From NCBI RefSeq assembly GCF_000765825.2, contig NZ_JRPE02000012.1, positions 1 to 59,025 on the forward strand: a DNA stretch of 59,025 bases, read 5' to 3'. Of the stretch, positions 51,450 through 59,025 are shown in pieces. This DNA comes from Helicobacter magdeburgensis. GTDB taxonomy: Bacteria; Campylobacterota; Campylobacteria; Campylobacterales; Helicobacteraceae. Position numbers and translations under genes: made by a program. The stretch's first letter is position 1. Each line of letters starts with the position of its first letter. The notes beneath the pieces are model-generated. The model searched no databases. It saw only the letters and a list, made by a program, of their open reading frames with translations, and was not told where the DNA came from.

Positions 51450-52037
51450 ATGGAACATTCAAATAAAAATTGCCTACTTTTAGTTGCTAAGATTGGGCGG
51501 CTTGTAGGCGTAAATGGAGCGTTGAAACTCCACATTATGAGTGATTTTCCCTCCATTTTTGCCCCACAGGCGACTTTTTATCTGCAATCCCCAGCTCAAA
51601 TATCTTTTAATCAATCTCCAAACGCCCAAGCCACACTTGATACAATCCGCATTCACTCATTTGACACAACAAAGAATCTTGTGATTTTTCAAGGCTATGA
51701 AAGCAGAGAGAGTGCCGCAAAGCTAGTTAATTACGAGCTTTACTCCACATTGACAGAAAGCAAAAAGATTCTAAAAAAAGGTGAAATCTTATGGCAGGAG
51801 CTTATAGGCACAGCCATTAGCGACACCACAGACATAAAACAAAGGAATCTTGGCGTTGTGAAAGATATTGAGCGTATTGCTAAGATTGACTATTTTCTTA
51901 TCCAAACACACACAGAGCTTGTTTCTCAAGGGCTGCCAAAGCAGTTTTATATCCCAAATATCAGCCAATATGTCCTTAACATTAGCACAGATTGCATAGC
52001 GACACAAAACGCCTTTTTACTCCTGCAAGAAAGCTAA
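51450..52037 (+). CDS. rimM: Ribosome maturation factor RimM
   Basis: 195 residues. KIGRLVGVNGALKLHIMSDFP and the second-domain region LWQELIGTAISDT...LGVVKDI...DYFLIQT match RimM, which binds S19 and matures the 30S head. The linker around residues 35-60 is long and Gln/Ala-rich. Upstream ribosome site is poor; translation may be coupled to the KH gene. Confidence 0.9.
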   Translation: MEHSNKNCLLLVAKIGRLVGVNGALKLHIMSDFPSIFAPQATFYLQSPAQISFNQSPNAQATLDTIRIHSFDTTKNLVIFQGYESRESAAKLVNYELYSTLTESKKILKKGEILWQELIGTAISDTTDIKQRNLGVVKDIERIAKIDYFLIQTHTELVSQGLPKQFYIPNISQYVLNISTDCIATQNAFLLLQES

Positions 52038-52046
52038 GGGGGCAAA

Positions 52047-52814
52047 ATGCGTTTTTCATTTTTGACCCTTTTTCCCGCACTCATTGAATCTTACTTTACA
52101 GATTCTATTCTTAAACGCGCCATTAACACCAACCTCATCAGTATTGAGACCATTAATATCCGTGATTATGCCCTTGATAAATACCAAAAGGTTGATGAGC
52201 CGCCAATCAGCGGTGGGGCAGGACAAGTGATGAGAGCAGATGTATTAAGCAGAGCATTAGCGCCACTTAAAAGTTCCCATATTATCTTTCTAAGCCCTTG
52301 TGGCAAACCTTTTAACAACAATGACGCCAAACGCCTAAGCCAAGAATCCCATATAAGCTTTGTATGTGGGCGATATGAGGGCTTTGATGAACGCGCCATA
52401 GAAATGTATGCTGATGAAGTCTTTAGCATAAGCGATTGTATTCTCACAGGTGGGGAGCTTCCAGCCCTTGTGCTATGCGATAGTATTGCAAGGCAGATTC
52501 AAGGTGTGCTGGGCAATGCAGAATCTTTGCAGGGGGAAAGCTTTGCGGAACATTTACTTGAAGCACCAAATTTTGCTAAAAGTCCGCCATTTACCACAAG
52601 CCCAAATGAAAATTTACAAAATTTAGCTGTGCCTTCAGTGTATTCAAAGGGAAATCATAGTAAAATCGCCGACTTAAAAAAACGCTTGGCGATATGCAAG
52701 ACGAAATATTTTAGACCGGATTTGTATCAAACATACCGCGTTTTAGCCCATATTTCAACCGGGCGGATAGCAAAAAAGCATACCCAAAAAGAAAGGACAA
52801 CCTATGAGAAATAG
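52047..52814 (+). CDS. trmD: tRNA (guanine-37-N1) methyltransferase TrmD
   Basis: 255 residues, SPOUT methyltransferase. [37 protein letters not shown], the knot region [37 protein letters not shown] and [19 protein letters not shown] are typical. It adds the m1G37 methyl that prevents frameshifts. AAGGGGG before the ATG. The end overlaps rplS by 11 bases. Confidence 0.97.
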   Translation: MRFSFLTLFPALIESYFTDSILKRAINTNLISIETINIRDYALDKYQKVDEPPISGGAGQVMRADVLSRALAPLKSSHIIFLSPCGKPFNNNDAKRLSQESHISFVCGRYEGFDERAIEMYADEVFSISDCILTGGELPALVLCDSIARQIQGVLGNAESLQGESFAEHLLEAPNFAKSPPFTTSPNENLQNLAVPSVYSKGNHSKIADLKKRLAICKTKYFRPDLYQTYRVLAHISTGRIAKKHTQKERTTYEK

Positions 52815-53160
52815 ATATATTGAGAGCTTCAATAAAGCACAGATCGGCGAGAGAAAAGTGCCACAATTTAAAGCTGGAGACACACTCCGCCTAGGCATAA
52901 AGATTCAAGAAGGCGATAAGAGCAGAATCCAGCACTTTGAAGGTGTGTGCATTGCCATACGCGGAAATGGCGTAGATAGGACATTTACAACAAGAAAAAT
53001 GGGTGCAAACAACATCGGTGTGGAAAAAACTTTCCCACTTTATAGCGAGAGTTTGGATAGCATAGAGGTATTGCGTATCGGTCGCGTCCGCCGTGCTAAA
53101 CTCTACTACCTACGCACAAGACGCGGTAAAGCTGCAAGAATCAAAGAGCTTCGCAAATAA
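52804..53160 (+). CDS. rplS: 50S ribosomal protein L19
   Basis: 118 residues. [53 protein letters not shown] and [19 protein letters not shown] are L19 marks. Sits at the 30S-50S interface. AAAGGA before the ATG. Last gene of the operon, with a terminator 36 bases after the stop. Confidence 0.98.
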   Translation: MRNRYIESFNKAQIGERKVPQFKAGDTLRLGIKIQEGDKSRIQHFEGVCIAIRGNGVDRTFTTRKMGANNIGVEKTFPLYSESLDSIEVLRIGRVRRAKLYYLRTRRGKAARIKELRK

Positions 53161-53195
53161 CTCTTTCTTCTTAACTTATTCCCAGATTCAGTTTT

Positions 53196-53237
53196 AAATC
53201 CCTAAATTGATAATGCAGTTTTGGGGATTTTTTTTTG
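53196..53237 (+). terminator. Intrinsic terminator of the ffh-rplS operon
   Basis: AAATCCCTAAA pairs with TTTTGGGGATTT (one bulge) around a 12-nt loop, followed by a run of Ts (TTTTTTTTG). Confidence 0.8.
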
Positions 53238-53255
53238 TTAAAATACCACTTCTAC

Positions 53256-53275
53256 AAGAATCTAATGAGATTCTT
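53256..53275 (+). promoter_or_regulatory. Leader hairpin before the membrane-protein gene
   Basis: AAGAATCT - AATG - AGATTCTT, 8-base perfect arms, about 33 bases before the start codon. Another inverted pair related to the TAGAATCT word; function unknown. Confidence 0.4.
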
Positions 53276-53307
53276 AGTCTTATAAGAATTTTTACAAAAG
53301 GGACATT

Positions 53308-53874
53308 ATGTTTGACTTCACGCTAGACTATAAAGAACAGCAATTTTTTGGATTCCAGCGATTTTGCTTATTTGTAGGCATTGGGTTTATTATACTTTTT
53401 TCTTTATTTTGGAGAGCCTATAATATCCCAAATATCCCTACTTGGCTTGCATCTTTTGGAATTGCAGCAGGAGTTGTGCTTCTTTCACAAAAAGGGCGAT
53501 TTGCTAAAGCCGGTATGCTTATGGGCTATGCGTGGCTTATGGCGTGTTTTATCTACTCTTTACTCTTTTTTAGCTCACTTATTGAAGTAAAAGACATAGA
53601 GCTTACATCTTTCCTTGCAGAAACAGAAACTTTTCTCTATACGCAAGGCTTCATCACGCTAGAAGATATGAATGAGGTAGGGCTTACTTCGCTTCAGCCT
53701 TACATACGCGATGTCTTTTTATCTGCTCATATCGGTGGGTTAATCTACTCTGCCCTTGGGCTTATGCTCACTCTCTTACGCTTTACACAAAAGATTTTAC
53801 CCCTGCTTTTTGTGTGTTTTAGTTTAAGCTTACCGCCTGTGTGCTTTATAGCCACCTTTTTTGCGTGGATATAG
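53308..53874 (+). CDS. Membrane protein of unknown function
   Basis: 188 residues with about five hydrophobic segments (about 15-35, 40-58, 64-88, 138-158, 163-186) and no charged signature. A soluble stretch rich in Glu and Thr (EVKDIELTSFLAETETF ... LEDMNEVGLTSLQPYIRDV) lies between the third and fourth. No family recognised. AAAAGGG before the ATG. It stands alone between the rplS terminator and the convergent Maf gene, whose stop is 3 bases away. Confidence 0.6.
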   Translation: MFDFTLDYKEQQFFGFQRFCLFVGIGFIILFSLFWRAYNIPNIPTWLASFGIAAGVVLLSQKGRFAKAGMLMGYAWLMACFIYSLLFFSSLIEVKDIELTSFLAETETFLYTQGFITLEDMNEVGLTSLQPYIRDVFLSAHIGGLIYSALGLMLTLLRFTQKILPLLFVCFSLSLPPVCFIATFFAWI

Positions 53875-53877
53875 AAT

Positions 53878-55839
53878 CTAGCTTGTATGCGTTGTAGCAA
53901 GGAGTGTGTAGCTCATCACCATTTTATTAAGCCCAGATTCTACAAGCTCCACACATCGTGCGTAAAATAAGGCAATATCATCATTTGGGATATGCAACGC
54001 ACAGAGCATTATGCTATGTAGAATATGCGAGATACTCCCTTCAAAAAGCACCCCCACAAATGGCTGTTCTACCACTTTCTTAAGGCTCAAAGCCTGAATC
54101 TTATCAATCCTTTCAAAAAGCTCCCTTTTCCCACGCACACTTACTTTCATCGCCTGTAAAATAGTCTCTTTATACGCTTTAACTTCGCTTATATGGCTAT
54201 CTGTGCTACTTAGCACCTTGTGTCTATCCTTACACATATAGCCCTTAAGCTCCGCTATGGCTTTGGCTTTATCCACTTTGGCTAAATCAAACTCATCTAT
54301 CTTGGCAGAGCGACTTCCGCGGATATATGCCCCCTCGCCTAGATTCAGCACAAGCCTTGGAGTAAAAACTTCAATCGCCCTACTCATCATCGCAGCAGAG
54401 AGTGAAAATAACGCATCGGCATAGACCTCACATTCCGCATTGCCCTGCACGACATAGGCATTTTTTGGAATCTCACTTTGCTCATCGCCATAAAACGAGC
54501 CTTTGGCGTGTTTTGTCCGCCCCTTGATATACCCGCAATCTAGCCCACAAATCAGCACCTCTTCGCTCAATAAACACGCAAGGGCAAATCCCGCATTCCC
54601 CACATAAGGTGCGGCAAACTCCACCACACTCTTTGCCCTACCAAAATACGCACTCGCACTGCCCCCACGCATAAACATATAGGCTTCCTTAGCAAGACTT
54701 AAAGCACTTGGTTGCACCATATTCCCACAAAGCAGTGTCGTATCCCCCAAAGGCGCAGATTCTAAAACGCCTTTAAGATAATCTATCCTTTCAATTTCAA
54801 TTTGAAAATCCGGCATAATCCCCGCATTTTTAAGCGGCTTTAATGCCGTCCCACAGCTAAAAATAATCATTCTATCCATATTTGCTTTGATAAAAGGCAA
54901 AAGAGAATCTAAACTCGCTCCATTCCCCACAACACATATTGGCACATTCACCCTTTGTGGCAAATGCAAAATGGGATAGGGCAGAATCTCACTCTTGCTA
55001 AGATTACAAAAGGTATTTTTCACCCCTATCATCTCATCATCAAAGCTCCCCCAACCCCTTGAATTAATCGCATAAGCCTGTGCGACATTATCCCTAACAG
55101 CTTCAATCTTTGGACTATCATAGAGCTGTAATTCTAGGCGGAGAAAATTATTTGTAATGCGTCTTTGCGTGAAGTAATTTTGCACAAATTCCTTATGCAA
55201 CAAATCCTTGACAAAAAGATAGCAAGAACGATCACTCACAGATTCAAACAACAGCGGATAATCCACAAAATAAAGCGAGATTCTAAATAAATCTATATCT
55301 TCTTCAAAAAGTAGCAGTGAGTGAAAAAAATAACCCTTTTCAAGTAAAAACTGCAAAAACATACCGCCCAAAAGCCCAAAAAATGTGCTGCTAGGCAGGA
55401 AGTTGTTAGGGAGATGAAAGCGATTGTTCCCACTAAACTCATTTTGCATAAGCTCAATTATGGGGTTACAAATATCAGCCGTGAGCGGGATTTTTTGTGA
55501 ATCTAGCTTGTGAAGGGCTAGATGGTTAGTATAAAGGCTAAAGGCGGGATTGTTTAAAGGATTTTTACTCAAGCTAAGATTTTGCTCTATCATCGTACGC
55601 TTGGCATTCTCAACCGGATAGACAAAGCTATTATTTTGTATATCAATGATATTTAGCTCATTATCCTTGCAATAAAGCGTGTATTGGCTAGGCTTAGCTT
55701 GGAGTTCATTGTAAAGCTTGGGATTAAGGGTTGAGAAAAAGTCCATATTAATAGCATATCGCTTGGTGATATAGGTTTCAAGTGGGCTTAAATCACCACT
55801 TTGTGCGATATGTAAAAGTGTGGGGATTTGCTCTTTCAT
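53878..55839 (-). CDS. Maf-family motility accessory factor (6-hydroxymethylpterin pyrophosphokinase MptE-like)
   Basis: 653 residues. The central VPICVVGNGASLDSLLPFIKANMDRMIIFSCGTALKPLKNAGIMPDFQ stretch is the Maf/MptE-like (DUF115) signature; LICGLDCGYIKGRTKHAKG follows. Campylobacterota Maf proteins are needed to put pseudaminic or legionaminic acid on flagellin. The N-terminal 300 residues and the C-terminal helical part are typical of the group. The gene points towards the membrane-protein gene and follows pepQ by 77 bases. Acceptor and sugar are not shown by the sequence. Confidence 0.85.
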   Translation of the reverse strand: MKEQIPTLLHIAQSGDLSPLETYITKRYAINMDFFSTLNPKLYNELQAKPSQYTLYCKDNELNIIDIQNNSFVYPVENAKRTMIEQNLSLSKNPLNNPAFSLYTNHLALHKLDSQKIPLTADICNPIIELMQNEFSGNNRFHLPNNFLPSSTFFGLLGGMFLQFLLEKGYFFHSLLLFEEDIDLFRISLYFVDYPLLFESVSDRSCYLFVKDLLHKEFVQNYFTQRRITNNFLRLELQLYDSPKIEAVRDNVAQAYAINSRGWGSFDDEMIGVKNTFCNLSKSEILPYPILHLPQRVNVPICVVGNGASLDSLLPFIKANMDRMIIFSCGTALKPLKNAGIMPDFQIEIERIDYLKGVLESAPLGDTTLLCGNMVQPSALSLAKEAYMFMRGGSASAYFGRAKSVVEFAAPYVGNAGFALACLLSEEVLICGLDCGYIKGRTKHAKGSFYGDEQSEIPKNAYVVQGNAECEVYADALFSLSAAMMSRAIEVFTPRLVLNLGEGAYIRGSRSAKIDEFDLAKVDKAKAIAELKGYMCKDRHKVLSSTDSHISEVKAYKETILQAMKVSVRGKRELFERIDKIQALSLKKVVEQPFVGVLFEGSISHILHSIMLCALHIPNDDIALFYARCVELVESGLNKMVMSYTLLATTHTS

Positions 55840-55916
55840 CTTTATTTTTGCCCTTTTAAGCTTTAAATCTCAAGCTTTAAGTCTAGAATCTAGCCTCAAG
55901 ATTCTAAGATTCTCTC

Positions 55917-56957
55917 CTACAAAATCTCTGCGCGTCCATTTTTCATCACAACCAAATCTTCAATTCTTACGCCAAATTCATTGGGGAGATAAATGCCCGG
56001 CTCAATGGAAAAGACCATATTATCTTCAATCCTATCCTCACTCAAGCGTGAAATACGCGGCAGCTCGTGTATGTCTAAGCCCACGCCGTGTCCCGTGCTA
56101 TGGACAAAATACTTCCCATAGCCACCTTTTTCAATCTCAGCCCTTGCAAGTGCGTCAATCTCCTTGCCGCTCATACCACTTCTTGCCTTGCTTATAGTCT
56201 TTTCTTGAGCCTTTAACACAATATCATAAATCTTGCTATGAAGCTTATTTTTAAATTTTTGTCTTTTGCTAAAGTGTATATCTTTGCCCACCGCCGCTGT
56301 GCGTGTCATATCCGAACAATACCGCTTATATTGAATCCCCGCATCAAAAAGCAAAATACCATTCTTTTTTAAAACACACTGATTTGAAGGCAAGGCGTGG
56401 GGCTTTGCTCCATTCTCATTAATGCCAACAATAGGATCAAAACTCAAATCATACTTGCCAAAATCGCTTAGAATCTGCTTAGCTTGATAATGCAGCTCTT
56501 TTTCACTTGGGGCTTGTTTAAGAATCTTAGCAATATGCTTGGCAAAGGCTTTAAAGGCTTGTTTGTTAAGCTTTTGTGAAGTGGCAATAAGGGCAATTTC
56601 TTTCTCGCTCTTACAGATTCTTAGTTGCTGATGAAAATTTGGCTTTGAGATAAGCTCACATTTTATCGCACTAAGAGATGAAAGGATCTCCTCATACATC
56701 GCCACATTCAGCTCTTGGGGATTAAATACAATTTGCTTAAGTTTTAGCCTACTGACTATGCCAAGCAAACTTTGGATAAAGTCATTTGAATCTATCACTT
56801 CTGTGTGCTTATTGCAAAACTGCTTTGCTTCAAGGGTGTAGCGGGAATCTGTAATGAAAAATCGCGTATCCTCCACACGCACGACAATGGCATTATCACA
56901 GCTAAAGCCGCACTCATAGTATTGTGCGTTTTCATCAAGGATAAAATAAGGTTGCAT
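55917..56957 (-). CDS. Aminopeptidase P / prolidase-type M24 metallopeptidase
   Basis: 346 residues. Creatinase-like N-terminal domain, then the M24 pita-bread domain with metal ligands: LLFDAGIQYKRYCSDMTRTAA (two Asp), YFVHSTGHGVGLDIHELPRIS (His), VFSIEPGIYLPNEFGVRIEDLVV (two Glu). It removes an N-terminal residue before proline or cleaves X-Pro dipeptides. Starts at TAATG at the aroQ stop, so it is coupled with aroQ, as in Helicobacter pylori. The commonly used name is pepQ. Confidence 0.93.
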   Translation of the reverse strand: MQPYFILDENAQYYECGFSCDNAIVVRVEDTRFFITDSRYTLEAKQFCNKHTEVIDSNDFIQSLLGIVSRLKLKQIVFNPQELNVAMYEEILSSLSAIKCELISKPNFHQQLRICKSEKEIALIATSQKLNKQAFKAFAKHIAKILKQAPSEKELHYQAKQILSDFGKYDLSFDPIVGINENGAKPHALPSNQCVLKKNGILLFDAGIQYKRYCSDMTRTAAVGKDIHFSKRQKFKNKLHSKIYDIVLKAQEKTISKARSGMSGKEIDALARAEIEKGGYGKYFVHSTGHGVGLDIHELPRISRLSEDRIEDNMVFSIEPGIYLPNEFGVRIEDLVVMKNGRAEIL

Positions 56958-57439
56958 TATTTTTGCTGTGCTTGAGCGGCTTGCTGTGCCTTATAGGCTT
57001 GCACTTCATTTGCAATTTGCAAGATTCCCATTAACGCTAAATGATAGCCAAAAGCACCAAATCCCGTGATTACTCCCGCACTCACAGCACCCGTATAGCT
57101 TTTGCTCCTAAACTCCTCTCGTGCGTGAATATTGCTAATATGCACTTCAATCACAGGCACACCACAGCTTGCTATCGCATCGGCAATGGCAATGGAAGTA
57201 TGCGAAAATGCCGCAGGATTGATAATCACACCGACATACTCACCGCCTATACACTCTTGAAGCTTATCAATAATCTCGCCTTCAAAATTACTTTGGAAAA
57301 ACTCTAAACTTGCGTTGTTTTGCTTTGCTTGATTTTGAAGATTTGTATGAATTTGCTCAAGTGTGAAATTTCCATAAATATGTGGCTCTCTATGCCCTAG
57401 TATATTGAGATTTGGTCCTTGTATCACTAAAATTTTCAT
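56957..57439 (-). CDS. aroQ: Type II 3-dehydroquinate dehydratase AroQ
   Basis: 160 residues, normal for the type II enzyme. ILVIQGPNLNILGHREPHIYG, FFQSNFEGEIIDKLQE, VIINPAAFSHTSIAIADAI (active-site Asn and His) and PVIEVHISNIHAREEFR fit closely. Third step of the shikimate pathway. The C-terminus is a Gln/Ala-rich tail (QAYKAQQAAQAQQK). AAAGGAGC before the ATG. Divergent from nusA. Confidence 0.96.
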   Translation of the reverse strand: MKILVIQGPNLNILGHREPHIYGNFTLEQIHTNLQNQAKQNNASLEFFQSNFEGEIIDKLQECIGGEYVGVIINPAAFSHTSIAIADAIASCGVPVIEVHISNIHAREEFRSKSYTGAVSAGVITGFGAFGYHLALMGILQIANEVQAYKAQQAAQAQQK

Positions 57440-57526
57440 ATTGCTCCTTTTGCCTCTAAAATAAGATAAAACCCCGCATTATAGCTAAAAATAGGCATAT
57501 TTGTAAAACTTTAAGCAAAAATTTAT

Positions 57527-57532
57527 TATAAT
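57527..57532 (+). promoter_or_regulatory. -10 box of nusA
   Basis: TATAAT about 120 bases before the nusA start. It predicts a long leader of about 115 nt. Confidence 0.55.
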
Positions 57533-57559
57533 CCCCACTCTTCTCACAAAGAATCCCAA

Positions 57560-57605
57560 AAGATAGCATATACAATCCCTAGACTTAAGCAACTAGGGCT
57601 ATCTT
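57560..57605 (+). promoter_or_regulatory. Structured leader of nusA
   Basis: A composite hairpin: AAGATAG (57560) and CCCTAG (57577) both pair with one continuous right arm CTAGGGCTATCTT (57593-57605), leaving a 10-base left bulge. No T-run follows, so it is not a plain terminator. It could fold the leader for autoregulation by NusA or for RNA processing. Confidence 0.4.
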
Positions 57606-57654
57606 GAAGCCACAGTGGCAGGGGCAATCCACACACAAATAGGAGCTAGTGTTT

Positions 57655-58839
57655 ATGGAAAAGATTTTAGATATTATTGATTTAATTGCGTATGATAAGG
57701 GGCTAGATAATAGCGTGGTTTTAGAAATTGTCAAAAATGGCTTAATCAAAATCGCACAAGAAGAGATTAATCCCCTTTATCACTACATTGTTGAGCCAGA
57801 TATAAAAGAGCGGACATTAAAGCTTTTTTACCGCAAAAAAGTCTGTGCTGATGATGTAAAACTCACAGAAGAGGATTTAGCTACTTCAATCCCCTTTTCT
57901 CAAGCTAAGGAGTTTGGCGATGTGAGCGTGGGCGATGAGCTAGATTGTGAATTGCAGCTTGATGAGATGAGCCGAGGAGCGATAAATAAACTTTTTTTGA
58001 ATCTTGAATACAATTTGCAACGCTCCATTGAAGATCAGATTCTGCAAGGCTTCCGTGCCCAGCTTGGCAAAATCGTCAATGGGCAGGTTGTGGGTGTTGA
58101 TGAGCGTGGCAACACCTTTGTAGAGATAGATTCTATCCGTGCCCTGCTACCACAGAAAAATCGCATAAAGGGTGAAAGCTTTAAAGTGGGTGATACGATT
58201 CGTGCGGTGCTAAAATTTGTTGGCATTAACAAAAATGGATTGCAAGTGGAGCTATCTCGCACCACACCAAAATTTTTAGAAGAGCTTTTAGCGATGGAAG
58301 TCCCAGAGATTAAAGATAATGAAGTGATGATTTTTAAAAGTGCGAGAATCCCCGGCGATAGAGCAAAGGTAGCGGTATATTCTAATAATCCTAGAATTGA
58401 TCCTATCGGCTGCTGTGTGGGTGTAAAGGGTGTGCGGATAAATGCGGTCAGCAAAGAGCTAGCAAATGAAAATATTGACTGTGTAGAATATCACAGCACA
58501 CTAGAGATATTTATCGCCAAAGCCCTAACACCCGCTCAAATCCTAAGTGTAAAAATACAAGAGCAAAATGGGCGTGAGAATATGGAGGGCGAAAAAGAGA
58601 ATAATGAAAGAAAAAAGGCTATCGTGCAAATTAAAAGTGATCAAAAAAGCAAGGCTATCGGTAAGGGGGGTGTGAATATCCGCCTTGCAAGTATGCTGTG
58701 TGATTGCGATATTGAGCTATGCGAGATTGACACGCCAAGCACAACAGAATCTAAAGCAGATTCTACTGCCACAGCTCCAGCTGAAAACACAGCACAAAAA
58801 AGCGGACTAGACGCCCTTAGCTCACTCTTTAAAAATTAG
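57655..58839 (+). CDS. nusA: Transcription factor NusA
   Basis: 394 residues. N-terminal polymerase-binding domain (ILDIIDLIAYDKGLDNSVVLEIVKNGL), S1 domain (LGKIVNGQVVGVDERGNTFVEI), KH1 (CCVGVKGVRINAVSKELANENIDCVEY) and KH2 (KSKAIGKGGVNIRLASMLC). The C-terminal acidic repeats of enterobacteria are absent, as usual here. It affects pausing, termination and antitermination. AGGAG favours the ATG at 57655 over the GTG at 57649. The last 30 residues are Ser/Thr/Ala-rich. Confidence 0.96.
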   Translation: MEKILDIIDLIAYDKGLDNSVVLEIVKNGLIKIAQEEINPLYHYIVEPDIKERTLKLFYRKKVCADDVKLTEEDLATSIPFSQAKEFGDVSVGDELDCELQLDEMSRGAINKLFLNLEYNLQRSIEDQILQGFRAQLGKIVNGQVVGVDERGNTFVEIDSIRALLPQKNRIKGESFKVGDTIRAVLKFVGINKNGLQVELSRTTPKFLEELLAMEVPEIKDNEVMIFKSARIPGDRAKVAVYSNNPRIDPIGCCVGVKGVRINAVSKELANENIDCVEYHSTLEIFIAKALTPAQILSVKIQEQNGRENMEGEKENNERKKAIVQIKSDQKSKAIGKGGVNIRLASMLCDCDIELCEIDTPSTTESKADSTATAPAENTAQKSGLDALSSLFKN

Positions 58840-58866
58840 ATTCTATATTAAGATTTTAGAATCTTA
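58838..58866 (+). terminator. Inverted TAGAATCT pair after nusA
   Basis: AGATTCTA - N11 - TAGAATCT directly at the nusA stop, overlapping TAAGATT-ttag-AATCTTA. Weak as an intrinsic terminator (few Ts follow). The remaining 159 bases to the window end hold no gene that I can support. Confidence 0.4.
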
Positions 58867-59025
58867 TTCTGCTGAAGCATTAGACTTTTTCTTTTCTCAT
58901 ACTTTTACACACAAAAAATGCGTAATTAAGATTCTCTATAAAATACCAAGACGATTTACTCTATTTTAACACCTTTTATCTATCATAAAACCATTAAAAG
59001 CCCTTGTGGCATTCCCTAGAAATAG

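Overview
The window reads as chromosome of an enterohepatic-type Helicobacter (Campylobacterota). Evidence: AT-rich DNA; Helicobacter-type gene orders (cheZ-prfB with a U32 peptidase; hrcA-grpE-dnaK; fliW next to valS; ffh-rpsP-KH protein-rimM-trmD-rplS; aroQ-pepQ); lutABC with lldP; ModE/ModABC; a remote CheZ; a Maf-family flagellin glycosylation protein; and long G tracts inside glycosylation genes. I cannot name the species. About 56 protein genes, five tRNA genes, several repeats and control sites were supported. No rRNA, CRISPR, insertion sequence or prophage was seen.

Region by region. 1-7300 is a surface-glycan locus: a 5'-truncated WecA-like fragment, galE (frame-shifted at a G11 tract), GtrA, an FAD oxidoreductase, a GT-C-like membrane protein, a UDP-glucuronate decarboxylase and a GT90 transferase with a G10 tract. 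7340-12114 is L-lactate uptake and oxidation (lldP divergent from lutABC). 12125-15497 is molybdate regulation and uptake. 15501-18829 holds a U32 protein, CheZ and RF2. 18915-22249 holds an outer-membrane protein behind a poly-A promoter, a DcuC-type carrier and a lipoprotein asparaginase. 22335-25737 is the HrcA heat-shock operon. 25961-26422 is a tRNA operon (Lys, Glu, Val, Asp) with a terminator. 26520-35372 is housekeeping (pncC, ppk2, plsY, folB, gltX, murG) with exporter and lipoprotein genes. 35453-39872 holds a second tRNA-Glu, exoA and an operon of poorly known exported proteins. 39878-41870 is a tandem glycosyltransferase pair with a C10 tract. 41919-53160 is uvrD, fliW, valS, a rhodanese/MBL pair, a Fur-family regulator and the SRP-ribosome operon. 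53308-58839 holds a membrane protein, Maf, pepQ, aroQ and nusA.

The three most unusual signals are these. First, a family of palindromic repeats sits in frame inside galE and the FAD oxidoreductase (twice there), with a fourth copy just after the latter; all four seem to be read in the same frame as a Ser-rich peptide. Second, the octamer TAGAATCT/AGATTCTA (core GANTC) is scattered at high density and recurs as inverted pairs at gene ends, as uptake sequences do in Haemophilus and Neisseria. Third, three G/C tracts and one A tract make glycan and outer-membrane genes candidates for phase variation; in this copy galE is OFF and the GT90 gene is ON.
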